Shown here one piece after another: positions 1 through 6,824 of a DNA stretch of 21,965 bases. Source of the DNA: a virus; IMG/VR virus record IMGVR_UViG_3300008448_000757, positions 1 to 21,965 of that record; one strand, written 5' to 3'. Every line of letters begins with the position of its first letter. The stretch's first letter is position 1. A program made the translations under genes and the position numbers. The notes beneath the pieces were generated by a model. The model ran no database searches, had not been told where the DNA came from, and saw only the letters and a list, made by a program, of their open reading frames with translations.

Positions 1-1124
1 CAGGAACTACCCGAGTTTTAAATTACATTGAAGCTCCTGTTGAATTCGCATCCCCGATTGCAGGTACAACATCAGCGGTTGATCATGTTATTAGGAGAAA
101 TATCCTTATTCCTGAACCAGGAACTATTACAACATTAAATTGTGCGGTTGAATTAAACTATAACACCGCAGCTTCTGCTACACCTCAAGTAAAAGGACAA
201 ACACAAGCCACATACAGGTCTTATGCAATGATTGCTAACGTTAGTGCAGGATCATTTTCATTACAGCATAGAATAGATTCTGGTTCAGCTTTATCATCTA
301 CCTTTGCTTTAGTAAGAGGAGAAAACCCAATAGAAGTTTCACTATACAGATCAGCTGGAGCTATGAGTAATGTTAGTGGTATTTTAAAATTACTGTACCT
401 ATCAGATGTTTCAACTAGCGGAATTGATGCACACAGCCAAACTTGCCATTCTCTTATAAGACAATTAAACTTAAATACAATAACAGATGATACAGTTACA
501 GGTGACTCTTTTCAAATTCCTCAAGCTAATTACTGGATACAGGGTGCTGGATTACAGTATACTCTTTGGACTTCAACATCACTAATGTCTCTAATGGTTC
601 AAGCAAGAGTACAGCCGGGAGAAGGTGCAGGTGGCGGTTGGAGAGAATTGTACAATGATGTCTACTTATCAGATGCTGAACTTGCATACGGGGGATGGAC
701 AGTTAGAGCTAGAGATGAATTTAAGCGGTATCCAAATGATCCCGATACTAATAGAATGGATATTGAAGTAGCTAGAAATTTTAGAATAACTACGTCAGTA
801 GCATCAAGATATGGTGCAAAATGGACTGTAGCACTTCATAGCATTACTCACACAATTTCAGGTACAATATCTAGCAGTACTGGAGGAACTGTAAATATAG
901 CATTATATAAAAAGAATTCATCAAATGAATTTGAATTATTTGACCAAACAAGTAGATCAGGAAATGGATCATACTCATTTACAGTATATGATGATACACC
1001 TGATTATTATGTAACCGCTTTTGAATCCGATAGTTTAAAAGGGCTATCTAAACAAGACCCTCCAGGAACTGGATTTGATATAGATCTAGCCGGAGGTGGC
1101 GGAGGAGGTGAATTTTACTTCTAA
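1..1124 (+). CDS. Probable virion structural protein with Ig-like, Gly-rich C-terminus (5' partial)
   Basis: The reading frame is open from base 3 to the TAA at 1122-1124, so the gene begins before the window and the ATG at 228 is only an internal methionine. The product is rich in Ser, Thr, Gly and aromatic residues, as in beta-rich virion proteins. The last ~90 residues look like an Ig-like or carboxypeptidase-regulatory type beta-sandwich: a GTISSSTGGTVNIALY strand pair, then GNGSYSFTVYD and YYVTAFESD. The protein ends in a run of six glycines followed by EFYF. It lies upstream of small phage genes and the tail sheath, so a fibre, neck or capsid-decoration role is possible. No specific family was recognised and the function is inferred from composition and position only. 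Confidence 0.7.
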   Translation, partial: GTTRVLNYIEAPVEFASPIAGTTSAVDHVIRRNILIPEPGTITTLNCAVELNYNTAASATPQVKGQTQATYRSYAMIANVSAGSFSLQHRIDSGSALSSTFALVRGENPIEVSLYRSAGAMSNVSGILKLLYLSDVSTSGIDAHSQTCHSLIRQLNLNTITDDTVTGDSFQIPQANYWIQGAGLQYTLWTSTSLMSLMVQARVQPGEGAGGGWRELYNDVYLSDAELAYGGWTVRARDEFKRYPNDPDTNRMDIEVARNFRITTSVASRYGAKWTVALHSITHTISGTISSSTGGTVNIALYKKNSSNEFELFDQTSRSGNGSYSFTVYDDTPDYYVTAFESDSLKGLSKQDPPGTGFDIDLAGGGGGGEFYF

Positions 1125-1165
1125 TAAAACTAACAAAATAACAACAAAATAAAAACAAAAACAAA

Positions 1166-1570
1166 ATGATAGCAGTAGTAACAACAACCCCAAAGTATTA
1201 TACACAAAATAATACACATTGTAGATTAAGAACAGTAATTAGTAGTTTTAGGTATGATATAAATTTAGGTATAAATAACCTTATATTTGATCAAGCAATA
1301 GATGAAAATGGTAACGTATTGGAAATACTAAAAGAAAGAAATAGTTTTTATTCTTTCGATGAAGTAAACGGACTATTTCAGTATATTCAAGAACCAATTA
1401 CATTGGATGCTCCATTTGTAGATCAATTTTCTACATTACTAGCAACAGCCCTACTGTTAGAAACTAAAAATAGACCTCATAGAGGAACTACAGCAGATGA
1501 TTGGGAGTTGTACGTAGAATCTGTTCCTGTAGTAGAGGAACAAGCACCACCAGAAGAACCTGGAGTATAA
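1166..1570 (+). CDS. Hypothetical phage protein, 134 aa
   Basis: The ATG is preceded by a long A-rich leader without a Shine-Dalgarno site, as for the other genes here. The protein has no signal peptide or membrane segment. The body mixes beta-prone and helical stretches, and the C-terminus is a short acidic, proline-rich tail (EEQAPPEEPGV). The stop codon abuts the ATG of the next gene (TAA then ATG at 1571), so the two are probably co-translated. No family was recognised. Its position between a probable virion protein and the tail genes is compatible with a minor structural or assembly protein, but nothing in the sequence proves that. Confidence 0.7.
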   Translation: MIAVVTTTPKYYTQNNTHCRLRTVISSFRYDINLGINNLIFDQAIDENGNVLEILKERNSFYSFDEVNGLFQYIQEPITLDAPFVDQFSTLLATALLLETKNRPHRGTTADDWELYVESVPVVEEQAPPEEPGV

Positions 1571-1924
1571 ATGGAGTTTTTAGTTTTTTTAGCAGCTGTA
1601 ATATTATTTTTACCGCTAACTACTCTAAACTTACTTGTAGTATGTATAAAGTACAAATTCAAATGGCAAGTGATAAAAGATTACTTTTACGAAACAGCAG
1701 TAGATATTGATAGGTTCGGAAATAAAAATTTAAGAACATTATTAAACCTAACTTTAATAACTAAACAAGGATATAAATTTGGAGATCCAAGAGAAACAAT
1801 ATCCTCAGCATTAGGAAAAAATAAATTAAAAAATACATTAACCAAAACAGGTAAAGTACTATGTGCTATTTTAGATTTTTTAGATAAAAATCACTGTATA
1901 AAATCAATTAGATATTATGAGTAA
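1571..1924 (+). CDS. Small membrane-anchored phage protein, 117 aa
   Basis: Residues 2-27 form a strongly hydrophobic N-terminal segment followed by a basic stretch (KYKFKW), consistent with one membrane span and a cytoplasmic body. The body contains DRFGNKNLRTLLN and GDPRETISSALGKNK, which have the look of a conserved phage family, but I cannot name the function. The gene starts directly after the previous stop and overlaps the next gene by 8 bases (1917-1924), so 134 aa, 117 aa and 125 aa form one translational cluster. Two adjacent membrane proteins in a phage suggest lysis or host-envelope modification, but there is no holin or spanin signature strong enough to call it. Confidence 0.7.
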   Translation: MEFLVFLAAVILFLPLTTLNLLVVCIKYKFKWQVIKDYFYETAVDIDRFGNKNLRTLLNLTLITKQGYKFGDPRETISSALGKNKLKNTLTKTGKVLCAILDFLDKNHCIKSIRYYE

Positions 1925-2294
1925 ATTTTACTTTGAATGCACAATTTGCCCAATTATTAAACAGAACATCATCAACTACATCTCAGATATTAAAAAGATA
2001 TTTGGACCTGACTTTGTAAAACAGAATTACCACAAGCATTTTGGTTATTCACTAGTATTAACTTTTTTTAGTATTTGGTTACTATTCCTTTATGCACACC
2101 TGGGAGATACGGGATATTTCTTTCCTATCTTTTTAGGAGGATTTGGAGCTTATGCTGTTAACTTTGCTAGAGAATGGTATTATGGGTATAAGTATAATGC
2201 TCCTTGGGATGATACAGACCTTAATATGGGTAGTTATGGAGGTATAGTAGGAACTGCTATATTCTTAGCAACAATAGCACAGTTGATTTATTAA
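1917..2294 (+). CDS. Small multi-pass membrane protein, 125 aa
   Basis: After ~40 mostly polar residues there are about three hydrophobic segments: around residues 43-61, 68-83 and 106-124. Between the last two sits REWYYGYKYNAPWDDTDLNMGSYGG. This resembles the pattern seen in some small YfiM/DUF2279-like envelope proteins, with a charged residue and aromatics after one helix and Asp plus Gly before the next, but the match is only by eye. The ATG lies inside the end of the upstream membrane-protein gene (8-base overlap), so both are probably made together. A role at the host envelope is likely; the exact function is unknown. Confidence 0.7.
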   Translation: MSKFYFECTICPIIKQNIINYISDIKKIFGPDFVKQNYHKHFGYSLVLTFFSIWLLFLYAHLGDTGYFFPIFLGGFGAYAVNFAREWYYGYKYNAPWDDTDLNMGSYGGIVGTAIFLATIAQLIY

Positions 2295-2332
2295 AAAAAA
2301 TTAACTAACTTAAAATAAAAAATAAAAATTTA

Positions 2333-2593
2333 ATGGAAACAAAAGAGTTATCACAAGAGGTTATTGATCAAATAAAATCAATACAACAAAGAAATCAAGC
2401 AGTAGAAATCGAACTAGGGCAAATAGAGCTAGTAAAATTAGCAGTAAAGCAAAGAAGAGCAGTAGCAGAACAGTTCTTAGCTGAGCTAAAAGACGAAGAA
2501 GTAACGCTAGGACAATTTCTGCAAAACGAATACGGAAACGGAACCATAGATATCGAACAAGGTGTTTTTGTTCCAAGCGAACCACAACAATAA
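2333..2593 (+). CDS. Small helical hypothetical protein, 86 aa
   Basis: The first ~60 residues are almost entirely helix-forming and rich in Gln, Glu, Lys and Leu, with heptad-like spacing (ELGQIELVKLAVKQRRAVAEQFLAEL region split over residues 27-52), suggesting a coiled coil. The C-terminal ~25 residues are acidic and look extended. The gene is separated from the upstream membrane gene by an A/T-rich gap and is followed by a hairpin that probably ends the cluster before the sheath gene. No enzymatic motif is visible. The family is not identified. Confidence 0.65.
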   Translation: METKELSQEVIDQIKSIQQRNQAVEIELGQIELVKLAVKQRRAVAEQFLAELKDEEVTLGQFLQNEYGNGTIDIEQGVFVPSEPQQ

Positions 2594-2610
2594 TAAAATA
2601 GTAATAGTGA

Positions 2611-2646
2611 AATAGTTAAGGAGGGTTTTGACTCTCCTTTCCTATT
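2611..2646 (+). terminator. Hairpin, probable terminator before the sheath gene
   Basis: AAGGAGGGT (2618-2626) pairs with ACTCTCCTT (2631-2639) around a TTTG loop, including one G-T wobble. The outer AATAG (2611-2615) can pair with CTATT (2642-2646) across a two-base internal loop. There is no clean T-run downstream, so termination may be weak, or the element may be an RNA-processing or mRNA-end structure. It occupies most of the signal in the 140-base gap between the small genes and gp18. Confidence 0.6.
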
Positions 2647-2650
2647 TATT
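2643..2650 (+). promoter_or_regulatory. TATTTATT, weak match to the recurrent upstream motif
   Basis: This 8-mer differs by one base from the TATTTATA element found upstream of six other genes in the window. It overlaps the 3' arm of the preceding hairpin and lies 83 bases before the sheath ATG. That is farther than at the other sites, so its assignment to gp18 is uncertain. Confidence 0.25.
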
Positions 2651-2733
2651 AAGGAATAAAAGACCTTCCTACATAGTTTAGGTTTTATCCATACATAGAT
2701 TACTAAAAAATAACTAACACAATTTTTAAAAAC

Positions 2734-4512
2734 ATGGCAGAATCAATTATCTCTCCAGGGGTATTTACAAGGGAAAATGACATTTCTTTTGTGCAACCAG
2801 CACCAGTTGCAGCAGGAGCAGCATTTATTGGACCAACAGTAAAAGGGCCTGACAATCAGCCAACTATCGTAACTTCGTATAACGACTATACAAGAAGGTT
2901 CGGTGAAACATTTACTTCAGCGTCTAGCAATTACGAATTCCTAACTTCAGTTGCTGTAAAAAACTACTTTTCTCAAGGAGGTCAGACAGCATTGATAACT
3001 AGAGTCGTTTCAGGATCATATACACCAGCAACAAATACATTCATATCAGCTTCTGCAAAAGGAAGTACAGAACCTTTCAGCATCGTTACTTTAGGAAAAG
3101 GAGTAATGTATAACAATGCAGCAGGACAATTCTCAGCAACAGGAAGTAGCACAACATACTATAATTCAGATGGATCATTAGTATCTGGATCTGCTGACAA
3201 CCTAAGATGGGAAATTGCAAACGTAAATAGTTCACTAGGTACATTTACTGTATTAGTAAGACAGGGTGACGACAACACAAACAACCAAACAATCCTAGAG
3301 ACATTTACTAATGTATCACTAGATCCAAGTTCACCTAACTATATAGAAAGTGTAATTGGTAACCAATATGTAACAGTAGCAACAGATTCTTCAACAGGAA
3401 CATCTTATAACTACTTCCAAGGTACTTTCCCTAACAGATCAAACTACATCAGAGTATCCGCAGTAAATTTATCAACTCCAAATTACTTGAAGAACGATGG
3501 AATTACTGTTAACACAGATGCAACAAATACATCATACTCAGCATCATTACCAATTAGCTGTTCAGGATCATTCTACAATGCAACAGGAGTAGTAAAAACA
3601 GGAGCAAAATATTTTGCAGAGATTTCAAATACTTCAACAGATATCCAAGGATTAGTTGGAGCAAACTACAGCACAGCGATCTCATTACTATCAAACAAGG
3701 ATGATTACCAGTTCAATATAATTTCAACACCAGGTTTAATCAACCAAAATTCAACAGCTGGAGCTAACTCAACAATTGCATCGATTATCTCACTAGCAGA
3801 GTCAAGAGGAGATTGTATCGCAGTAGTTGACTTAGTAAAAACAGGATCAATTTTAAGTGATGTAACAACACAAGCAGTATCGATCAACTCATCATACGCA
3901 GCAACATACTGGCCATGGGTACAAATGCAGTCAGCTACAGGTAGAAACGAATATGTACCAGCAGGAACAATTATTCCAGGAGTATATGCATTTACAGATG
4001 CAGCAGCAGCACCATGGTTTGCACCAGCAGGACTTGTAAGAGGTGGTCTTCCAGGAGTAATTCAAGCTGAGAGAAAATTAACTAAAGGTGATAGAGATAT
4101 TCTTTATGCAGCTAAAGTTAATCCAATCGCTACATTCCCAGGAACAGGTATTTCAGTATTTGGACAAAAAACTCTACAAACTAAAGCATCTGCATTAGAT
4201 AGAGTAAATGTAAGAAGATTGTTAATTGAACTTAAAAAATTCATTGGAGATCAAGCTAAAAACTTAGTATTCGAACAAAATACTATTGCAACTAGAAATA
4301 GATTCTTAGCAACAGTTAATCCATACTTAGAATCAGTAGTACAAAGACAAGGTCTTTATGCTTATAGAGTAGTAATGGACGATACTAATAACACAGCAGA
4401 TGTTGTAGACAGAAATCAATTAGTAGGACAAATTTATATCCAACCAACTAAAACTATTGAATTCGTAGTATTAGACTTCGTAGTTGAACCAACTGGAGCT
4501 ACTTTTGTATAA
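2734..4512 (+). CDS. gp18: Contractile tail sheath protein (gp18-like)
   Basis: The protein polymerises around the tail tube and contracts to drive the tube into the host. The N-terminus (SPGVFTRENDISF, then AAGAAFIGPTVKGP) is the classic sheath N-terminal arm and first strand. The C-terminal ~170 residues carry the conserved sheath core: WFAPAGLVRG, GDRDILYAAKVNPI, an FGQKTL strand, and VNVRRLLIELKKF leading into the helical and beta domain that ends near VVEPTGATF. At 592 residues it is slightly shorter than T4 gp18 (659). The middle, roughly residues 80-330, is Ser/Thr/Asn-rich and likely holds variable surface-exposed domains. It is followed directly by the tube gene, the standard sheath-tube order. 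Confidence 0.97.
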   Translation: MAESIISPGVFTRENDISFVQPAPVAAGAAFIGPTVKGPDNQPTIVTSYNDYTRRFGETFTSASSNYEFLTSVAVKNYFSQGGQTALITRVVSGSYTPATNTFISASAKGSTEPFSIVTLGKGVMYNNAAGQFSATGSSTTYYNSDGSLVSGSADNLRWEIANVNSSLGTFTVLVRQGDDNTNNQTILETFTNVSLDPSSPNYIESVIGNQYVTVATDSSTGTSYNYFQGTFPNRSNYIRVSAVNLSTPNYLKNDGITVNTDATNTSYSASLPISCSGSFYNATGVVKTGAKYFAEISNTSTDIQGLVGANYSTAISLLSNKDDYQFNIISTPGLINQNSTAGANSTIASIISLAESRGDCIAVVDLVKTGSILSDVTTQAVSINSSYAATYWPWVQMQSATGRNEYVPAGTIIPGVYAFTDAAAAPWFAPAGLVRGGLPGVIQAERKLTKGDRDILYAAKVNPIATFPGTGISVFGQKTLQTKASALDRVNVRRLLIELKKFIGDQAKNLVFEQNTIATRNRFLATVNPYLESVVQRQGLYAYRVVMDDTNNTADVVDRNQLVGQIYIQPTKTIEFVVLDFVVEPTGATFV

Positions 4513-4527
4513 TTTAGTAACAACGTA

Positions 4528-4535
4528 TATTTATA
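4528..4535 (+). promoter_or_regulatory. TATTTATA element upstream of gp19
   Basis: An exact TATTTATA followed by ATAAA lies 19 bases before the tail tube ATG. It differs from the T4 late promoter core TATAAATA at two central positions. It is a candidate phage-specific promoter between sheath and tube, where extra transcription of the abundant tube protein would make sense. This is inference. Confidence 0.45.
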
Positions 4536-4554
4536 ATAAAATAAATAAAGAAAA

Positions 4555-5043
4555 ATGGCAGTATTAGATCCAAACGAAATAATGTTCAGAGCCTTCGAAC
4601 CAATGGTTCAACACAGGTTCGTAATGTACATCGATAACATTCCAGCATTCATGGTTAAAAACGTGAAAGCTCCTACCTTCACAGATCCTGAAATTAAACT
4701 AGATCACATCAACACTTATAGAAAGATAAGAGGAAAGAGAAACTGGGAGAACATGGATATGACTTTATATTCACCAATCACTCCTTCCGGAGCTCAAGCA
4801 GTAATGGAATGGGCTCGTTTAGCACATGAATCTGTAACAGGTAGATCAGGATACTCCGATTTCTATAAAAAAGATTTAACTTTAAACATTTTAGGTCCTG
4901 TAGGAGATATTGTAGGAGAGTGGATTATTAAAGGTGCATTCTTAACTAAAGGTGATTTTGGTCAGTTTGACTGGACATCTCAGGATGGAATTGTAGAGAT
5001 AGCAATCACAGTAGCAATGGATTATTGCGTCTTAAATTATTAG
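4555..5043 (+). CDS. gp19: Tail tube protein (gp19-like)
   Basis: This is the inner tail tube subunit, through which DNA passes. At 162 residues it matches T4 gp19 (163). Conserved features include the N-terminal FEPMVQHRFVMYI strand, the KAPTFTDPEIKLDHINTYRK segment, the GKRNWENMDMTLY strand, and the C-terminal GAFLTKGDFGQFDW followed by the IVEIAITVAMDY strand, all typical of the T4-like tube family. It follows the sheath gene by 42 bases and is followed by a strong terminator-like hairpin at 5078-5111. In such phages the tube gene is usually followed by portal or baseplate genes; here an endonuclease gene has been inserted. Confidence 0.96.
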   Translation: MAVLDPNEIMFRAFEPMVQHRFVMYIDNIPAFMVKNVKAPTFTDPEIKLDHINTYRKIRGKRNWENMDMTLYSPITPSGAQAVMEWARLAHESVTGRSGYSDFYKKDLTLNILGPVGDIVGEWIIKGAFLTKGDFGQFDWTSQDGIVEIAITVAMDYCVLNY

Positions 5044-5077
5044 AGTCGCATACTGAACTACTGGTTTTTAAAATTTA

Positions 5078-5111
5078 TGCCTATTTATACTAAAGTAAAT
5101 AGGCATTTTTT
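5078..5111 (+). terminator. Intrinsic terminator after gp19, with embedded TATTTATA
   Basis: TGCCTATTTA (5078-5087) pairs perfectly with TAAATAGGCA (5096-5105) around an 8-base loop. Six T residues (5106-5111) follow directly. The T-run ends at the base before the ATG of the HNH gene. The stem and loop also contain an exact TATTTATA (5082-5089). Confidence 0.85.
5082..5089 (+). promoter_or_regulatory. TATTTATA element inside the terminator hairpin, before the HNH gene
   Basis: An exact copy of the recurrent motif sits in the left arm and loop of the terminator, 22 bases before the HNH ATG. The following CTAAAG matches the copy before gp32 (17640), giving a shared 14-base TATTTATACTAAAG. If it is a promoter, the transcript would start within or after the loop, lack the left arm, and so escape termination. 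Confidence 0.45.
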
Positions 5112-5738
5112 ATGAAACAGTATTTTAAATTAGTTAGACAAATTCTACAAGAGGGTAGAAAAAAGAATGAAGGAATCTACTATGAGGCCCATCATATCAT
5201 TCCTCAAAGTTTTGGAAAGAGATCAGCAACAGTATTAGTAACACCTGAAGAACATTATACAGTTCATAAAATGTTAGCAGAGTACTGGAAAAAGCATTCA
5301 ATCTACGGAAAAAAAATGTTATGGGCATTTCACCGAATTTCTTATGATGGAAAAAGAAAACTAACAAAAGAAGAGTATGGAGAGGCTAGGAGATTGTTAC
5401 AAGACTTGTGGCAAAGTGAAAAAAGTATTTCACATAAGGAAAAAATATCAATTGCGTTAAAAGGAAATACGAATAATTCTACAAGAGTTTACAAGGGAAT
5501 GAAATCCGATATGACCGAAGCAGGTAAAGCCTCTTTATCAAAAAAAACAACAGAAAGACAATTAGGAAATAAACAGTGGACAAAAGGACCGTATACAGTA
5601 ACCTTTGAAAATGGGAAAACAATAAGCAAACAATCCTACCCAGATTTATCTAAAGAAGTAAACATACCCTACGCAACACTACAACACAGACATAAGAACA
5701 GTCCAGGAGTGTTTATGAAAGGGTGGAAGATAGAGTAG
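5112..5738 (+). CDS. Free-standing HNH-type homing endonuclease
   Basis: The N-terminal domain has the phage HNH layout: EAHHIIPQSFG (His27-His28), then TPEEHYTVHKML (His48, His52), as in T4 Mob-type homing enzymes. The usual central Asn appears to be Thr or Val (ATVLVTP), so the motif is non-canonical. Residues ~105-119 (SISHKEKISIALKGN) resemble a NUMOD3 DNA-binding helix. The C-terminal segment (TVTFENGKTI, then SYPDLSKEVNIPYATLQHRH) looks like a NUMOD/HTH specificity region. The gene sits alone between tail tube and gp26-like genes, flanked by terminator hairpins on both sides, as expected for a selfish insertion. No intron boundaries were seen. Activity is uncertain because of the altered Asn. 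Confidence 0.88.
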   Translation: MKQYFKLVRQILQEGRKKNEGIYYEAHHIIPQSFGKRSATVLVTPEEHYTVHKMLAEYWKKHSIYGKKMLWAFHRISYDGKRKLTKEEYGEARRLLQDLWQSEKSISHKEKISIALKGNTNNSTRVYKGMKSDMTEAGKASLSKKTTERQLGNKQWTKGPYTVTFENGKTISKQSYPDLSKEVNIPYATLQHRHKNSPGVFMKGWKIE

Positions 5739-5761
5739 CCTGGTTAATCCAGGCTTTTTTT
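5737..5761 (+). terminator. Intrinsic terminator of the HNH gene
   Basis: AGCCTGG (5737-5743) pairs with CCAGGCT (5749-5755) around a TTAAT loop, followed by a run of seven T residues (5755-5761, overlapping the last stem base). The stem begins within the TAG stop codon, a compact gene end. Confidence 0.9.
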
Positions 5762-5779
5762 ATAAATTTTATTTTGATA

Positions 5780-5787
5780 TATTTATA
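5780..5787 (+). promoter_or_regulatory. TATTTATA element upstream of the gp26-like gene
   Basis: An exact TATTTATA lies 30 bases before the ATG at 5818 and 18 bases after the HNH terminator. It would restart transcription of the baseplate block. The surroundings are very AT-rich, so chance occurrence is possible. Confidence 0.4.
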
Positions 5788-5817
5788 TATAGAACTAGTT
5801 ACTAACAAATAAAATTT

Positions 5818-6558
5818 ATGGAACAAAAACAAAAATTTCCTACCGAAATGGTAGAACTTCCTTCAAAGGGTTTACTTTACCCAAAAGATTCCCCACTAGC
5901 ATCAGGTAAAATTGAAATGAAGTACATGACAGCTCGTGAGGAGGATATCTTAACAAATCAAAACTATATCCAATCAGGAGTAGTTATTGATAAATTACTG
6001 CAATCACTTATTGTAACTCCAATCACATATAGTGATTTATTAGTAGGAGATAAAAATGCAATACTAATTGCTTCTCGTATTTTAGGTTATGGAAAAGATT
6101 ATGAATTTGAATATGCAGGAGAAAAACAAGTAGTCGATCTATCTTTACTTGAACCAAAGGAATTAGATCAATCGTTATTCAAATCAGGAGAGAACAATTT
6201 TACTTTTGTAACTCCAACTACAAATACTGTTTTAACTTTTAAGCTACTTACTCATGGTGATGAACAAGCAATCGACCAAGAGATAAAAGGACTCAAAAAG
6301 CTGAATAAAGACTCTTCAGCAGAACTATCCACAAGACTAAAAAGAATGGTTACTTCAGTAAATGGAGATGCAGAATTAAAAACAATTAGAGACTTTGTTG
6401 ATAATCACTTCTTAGCTAGAGATTCTAGAGCATTTAGAGAATACATTAGAAGTTTTCAACCTGATGTTAACCTAAGGTTCTATCCAGAGAACGGACCAGA
6501 CGGAGGGGTCGATATTCCAATTGGAGTTACCTTTCTATGGCCTGACGCCGGAGTATAG
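5818..6558 (+). CDS. gp26: Baseplate protein of the T4 gp26 family (PF12322-like)
   Basis: The conserved N-terminal region LPSKGLLYPKDSPL, IEMKYMTAREEDILTNQ and VIDKLLQSLIVTP, followed by LLVGDKNAILIASRILGYG, is characteristic of the T4 baseplate family that includes gp26 (hub assembly). These phage proteins take part in building the central hub or priming tail assembly. At 246 residues it is a little longer than T4 gp26. The C-terminus (IPIGVTFLWPDAGV) overlaps by 38 bases a second reading frame that has no ATG, right before the tape measure gene. This mirrors the frameshifted tail-assembly chaperone pairs of many other tailed phages, so a chaperone role is an alternative reading. The family call is firm; the exact function is less so. 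Confidence 0.88.
   Translation: MEQKQKFPTEMVELPSKGLLYPKDSPLASGKIEMKYMTAREEDILTNQNYIQSGVVIDKLLQSLIVTPITYSDLLVGDKNAILIASRILGYGKDYEFEYAGEKQVVDLSLLEPKELDQSLFKSGENNFTFVTPTTNTVLTFKLLTHGDEQAIDQEIKGLKKLNKDSSAELSTRLKRMVTSVNGDAELKTIRDFVDNHFLARDSRAFREYIRSFQPDVNLRFYPENGPDGGVDIPIGVTFLWPDAGV
6505..6508 (+). promoter_or_regulatory. Candidate +1 frameshift site (GGGG) in the gp26-like gene
   Basis: In the gp26 frame the codons are GGA GGG GTC, with GGG at 6505-6507. A glycine tRNA on GGG could slip +1 onto the identical GGG at 6506-6508 and continue in the frame of the 88-codon ORF, which is open from 6476 onward. This would fuse most of the gp26-like protein to the downstream ORF. The site is proposed from sequence only. 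Confidence 0.3.
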
Positions 6559-6787
6559 AGCGTCTCTATTCAATCAACTCCATGATATATGTTTCCATGG
6601 CAAGGGAGGGTACTTCTTCGGGGAGGTATACGAATTTCCTATTTGGTTACGAAGATTCATACATAGAACAATGATTGAGTTTTATGAAAATGAAAACAAA
6701 CAAACACAGACAGCCTCAGGAAAGCAATCACTACTTGACAATGGAAAAATTAAAGCACCTGACTATAGTACAAAAGCTTCTAGATAA
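6521..6787 (+). CDS. Small baseplate/tail-assembly ORF without ATG (88 codons), possible frameshift product
   Basis: This reading frame is +1 to the gp26-like gene and overlaps it by 38 bases. It encodes LPFYGLTPEYRASLFNQLHDI, FHGKGGYFFGEVYEFPIWLRRF and a polar tail. The FYGLTPEYR and PIWLRRF blocks look like a conserved small ORF that follows gp26 in T4-like phages. The only start codon ahead of the conserved block is TTG at 6521; no ATG or GTG precedes it. Expression may therefore use TTG, re-initiation, or a +1 frameshift from the gp26-like gene (the frame is open from 6476). The position directly before the tape measure suggests a tail-assembly chaperone or hub-assembly factor. Function is inferred from context. 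Confidence 0.8.
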   Translation: MELPFYGLTPEYRASLFNQLHDICFHGKGGYFFGEVYEFPIWLRRFIHRTMIEFYENENKQTQTASGKQSLLDNGKIKAPDYSTKASR

Positions 6788-6797
6788 TAGAAGCTTT
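6773..6797 (+). terminator. Perfect 10-bp hairpin spanning the stop codon before the tape measure gene
   Basis: AAAGCTTCTA (6773-6782) pairs perfectly with TAGAAGCTTT (6788-6797) around a GATAA loop containing the stop codon. Only three T residues end the stem, so it may be a weak terminator or an mRNA stabiliser. A TATTTATA element follows three bases later. Confidence 0.55.
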
Positions 6798-6800
6798 AAC

Positions 6801-6808
6801 TATTTATA
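6801..6808 (+). promoter_or_regulatory. TATTTATA element upstream of the tape measure gene
   Basis: An exact copy preceded by AAC and followed by ATAAAC, identical over 15 bases (ACTATTTATAATAAA) to the copy at 9649 before the 69-residue gene. It lies 16 bases before the tape measure ATG. Confidence 0.5.
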
Positions 6809-6824
6809 ATAAACTATTTTAACA

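Noticed and set aside
228-230. ATG at 228 as the start of the first gene
   Set aside because: The frame is open without a stop from base 3, with protein-like composition continuing through the ATG, so the gene starts before the window.
2361-2585. 74-codon Leu/Phe-rich ORF on the - strand, looking like a membrane protein
   Set aside because: It is the complement of the Gln/Lys/Glu-rich 86-residue gene; antisense of such sequence always looks hydrophobic.
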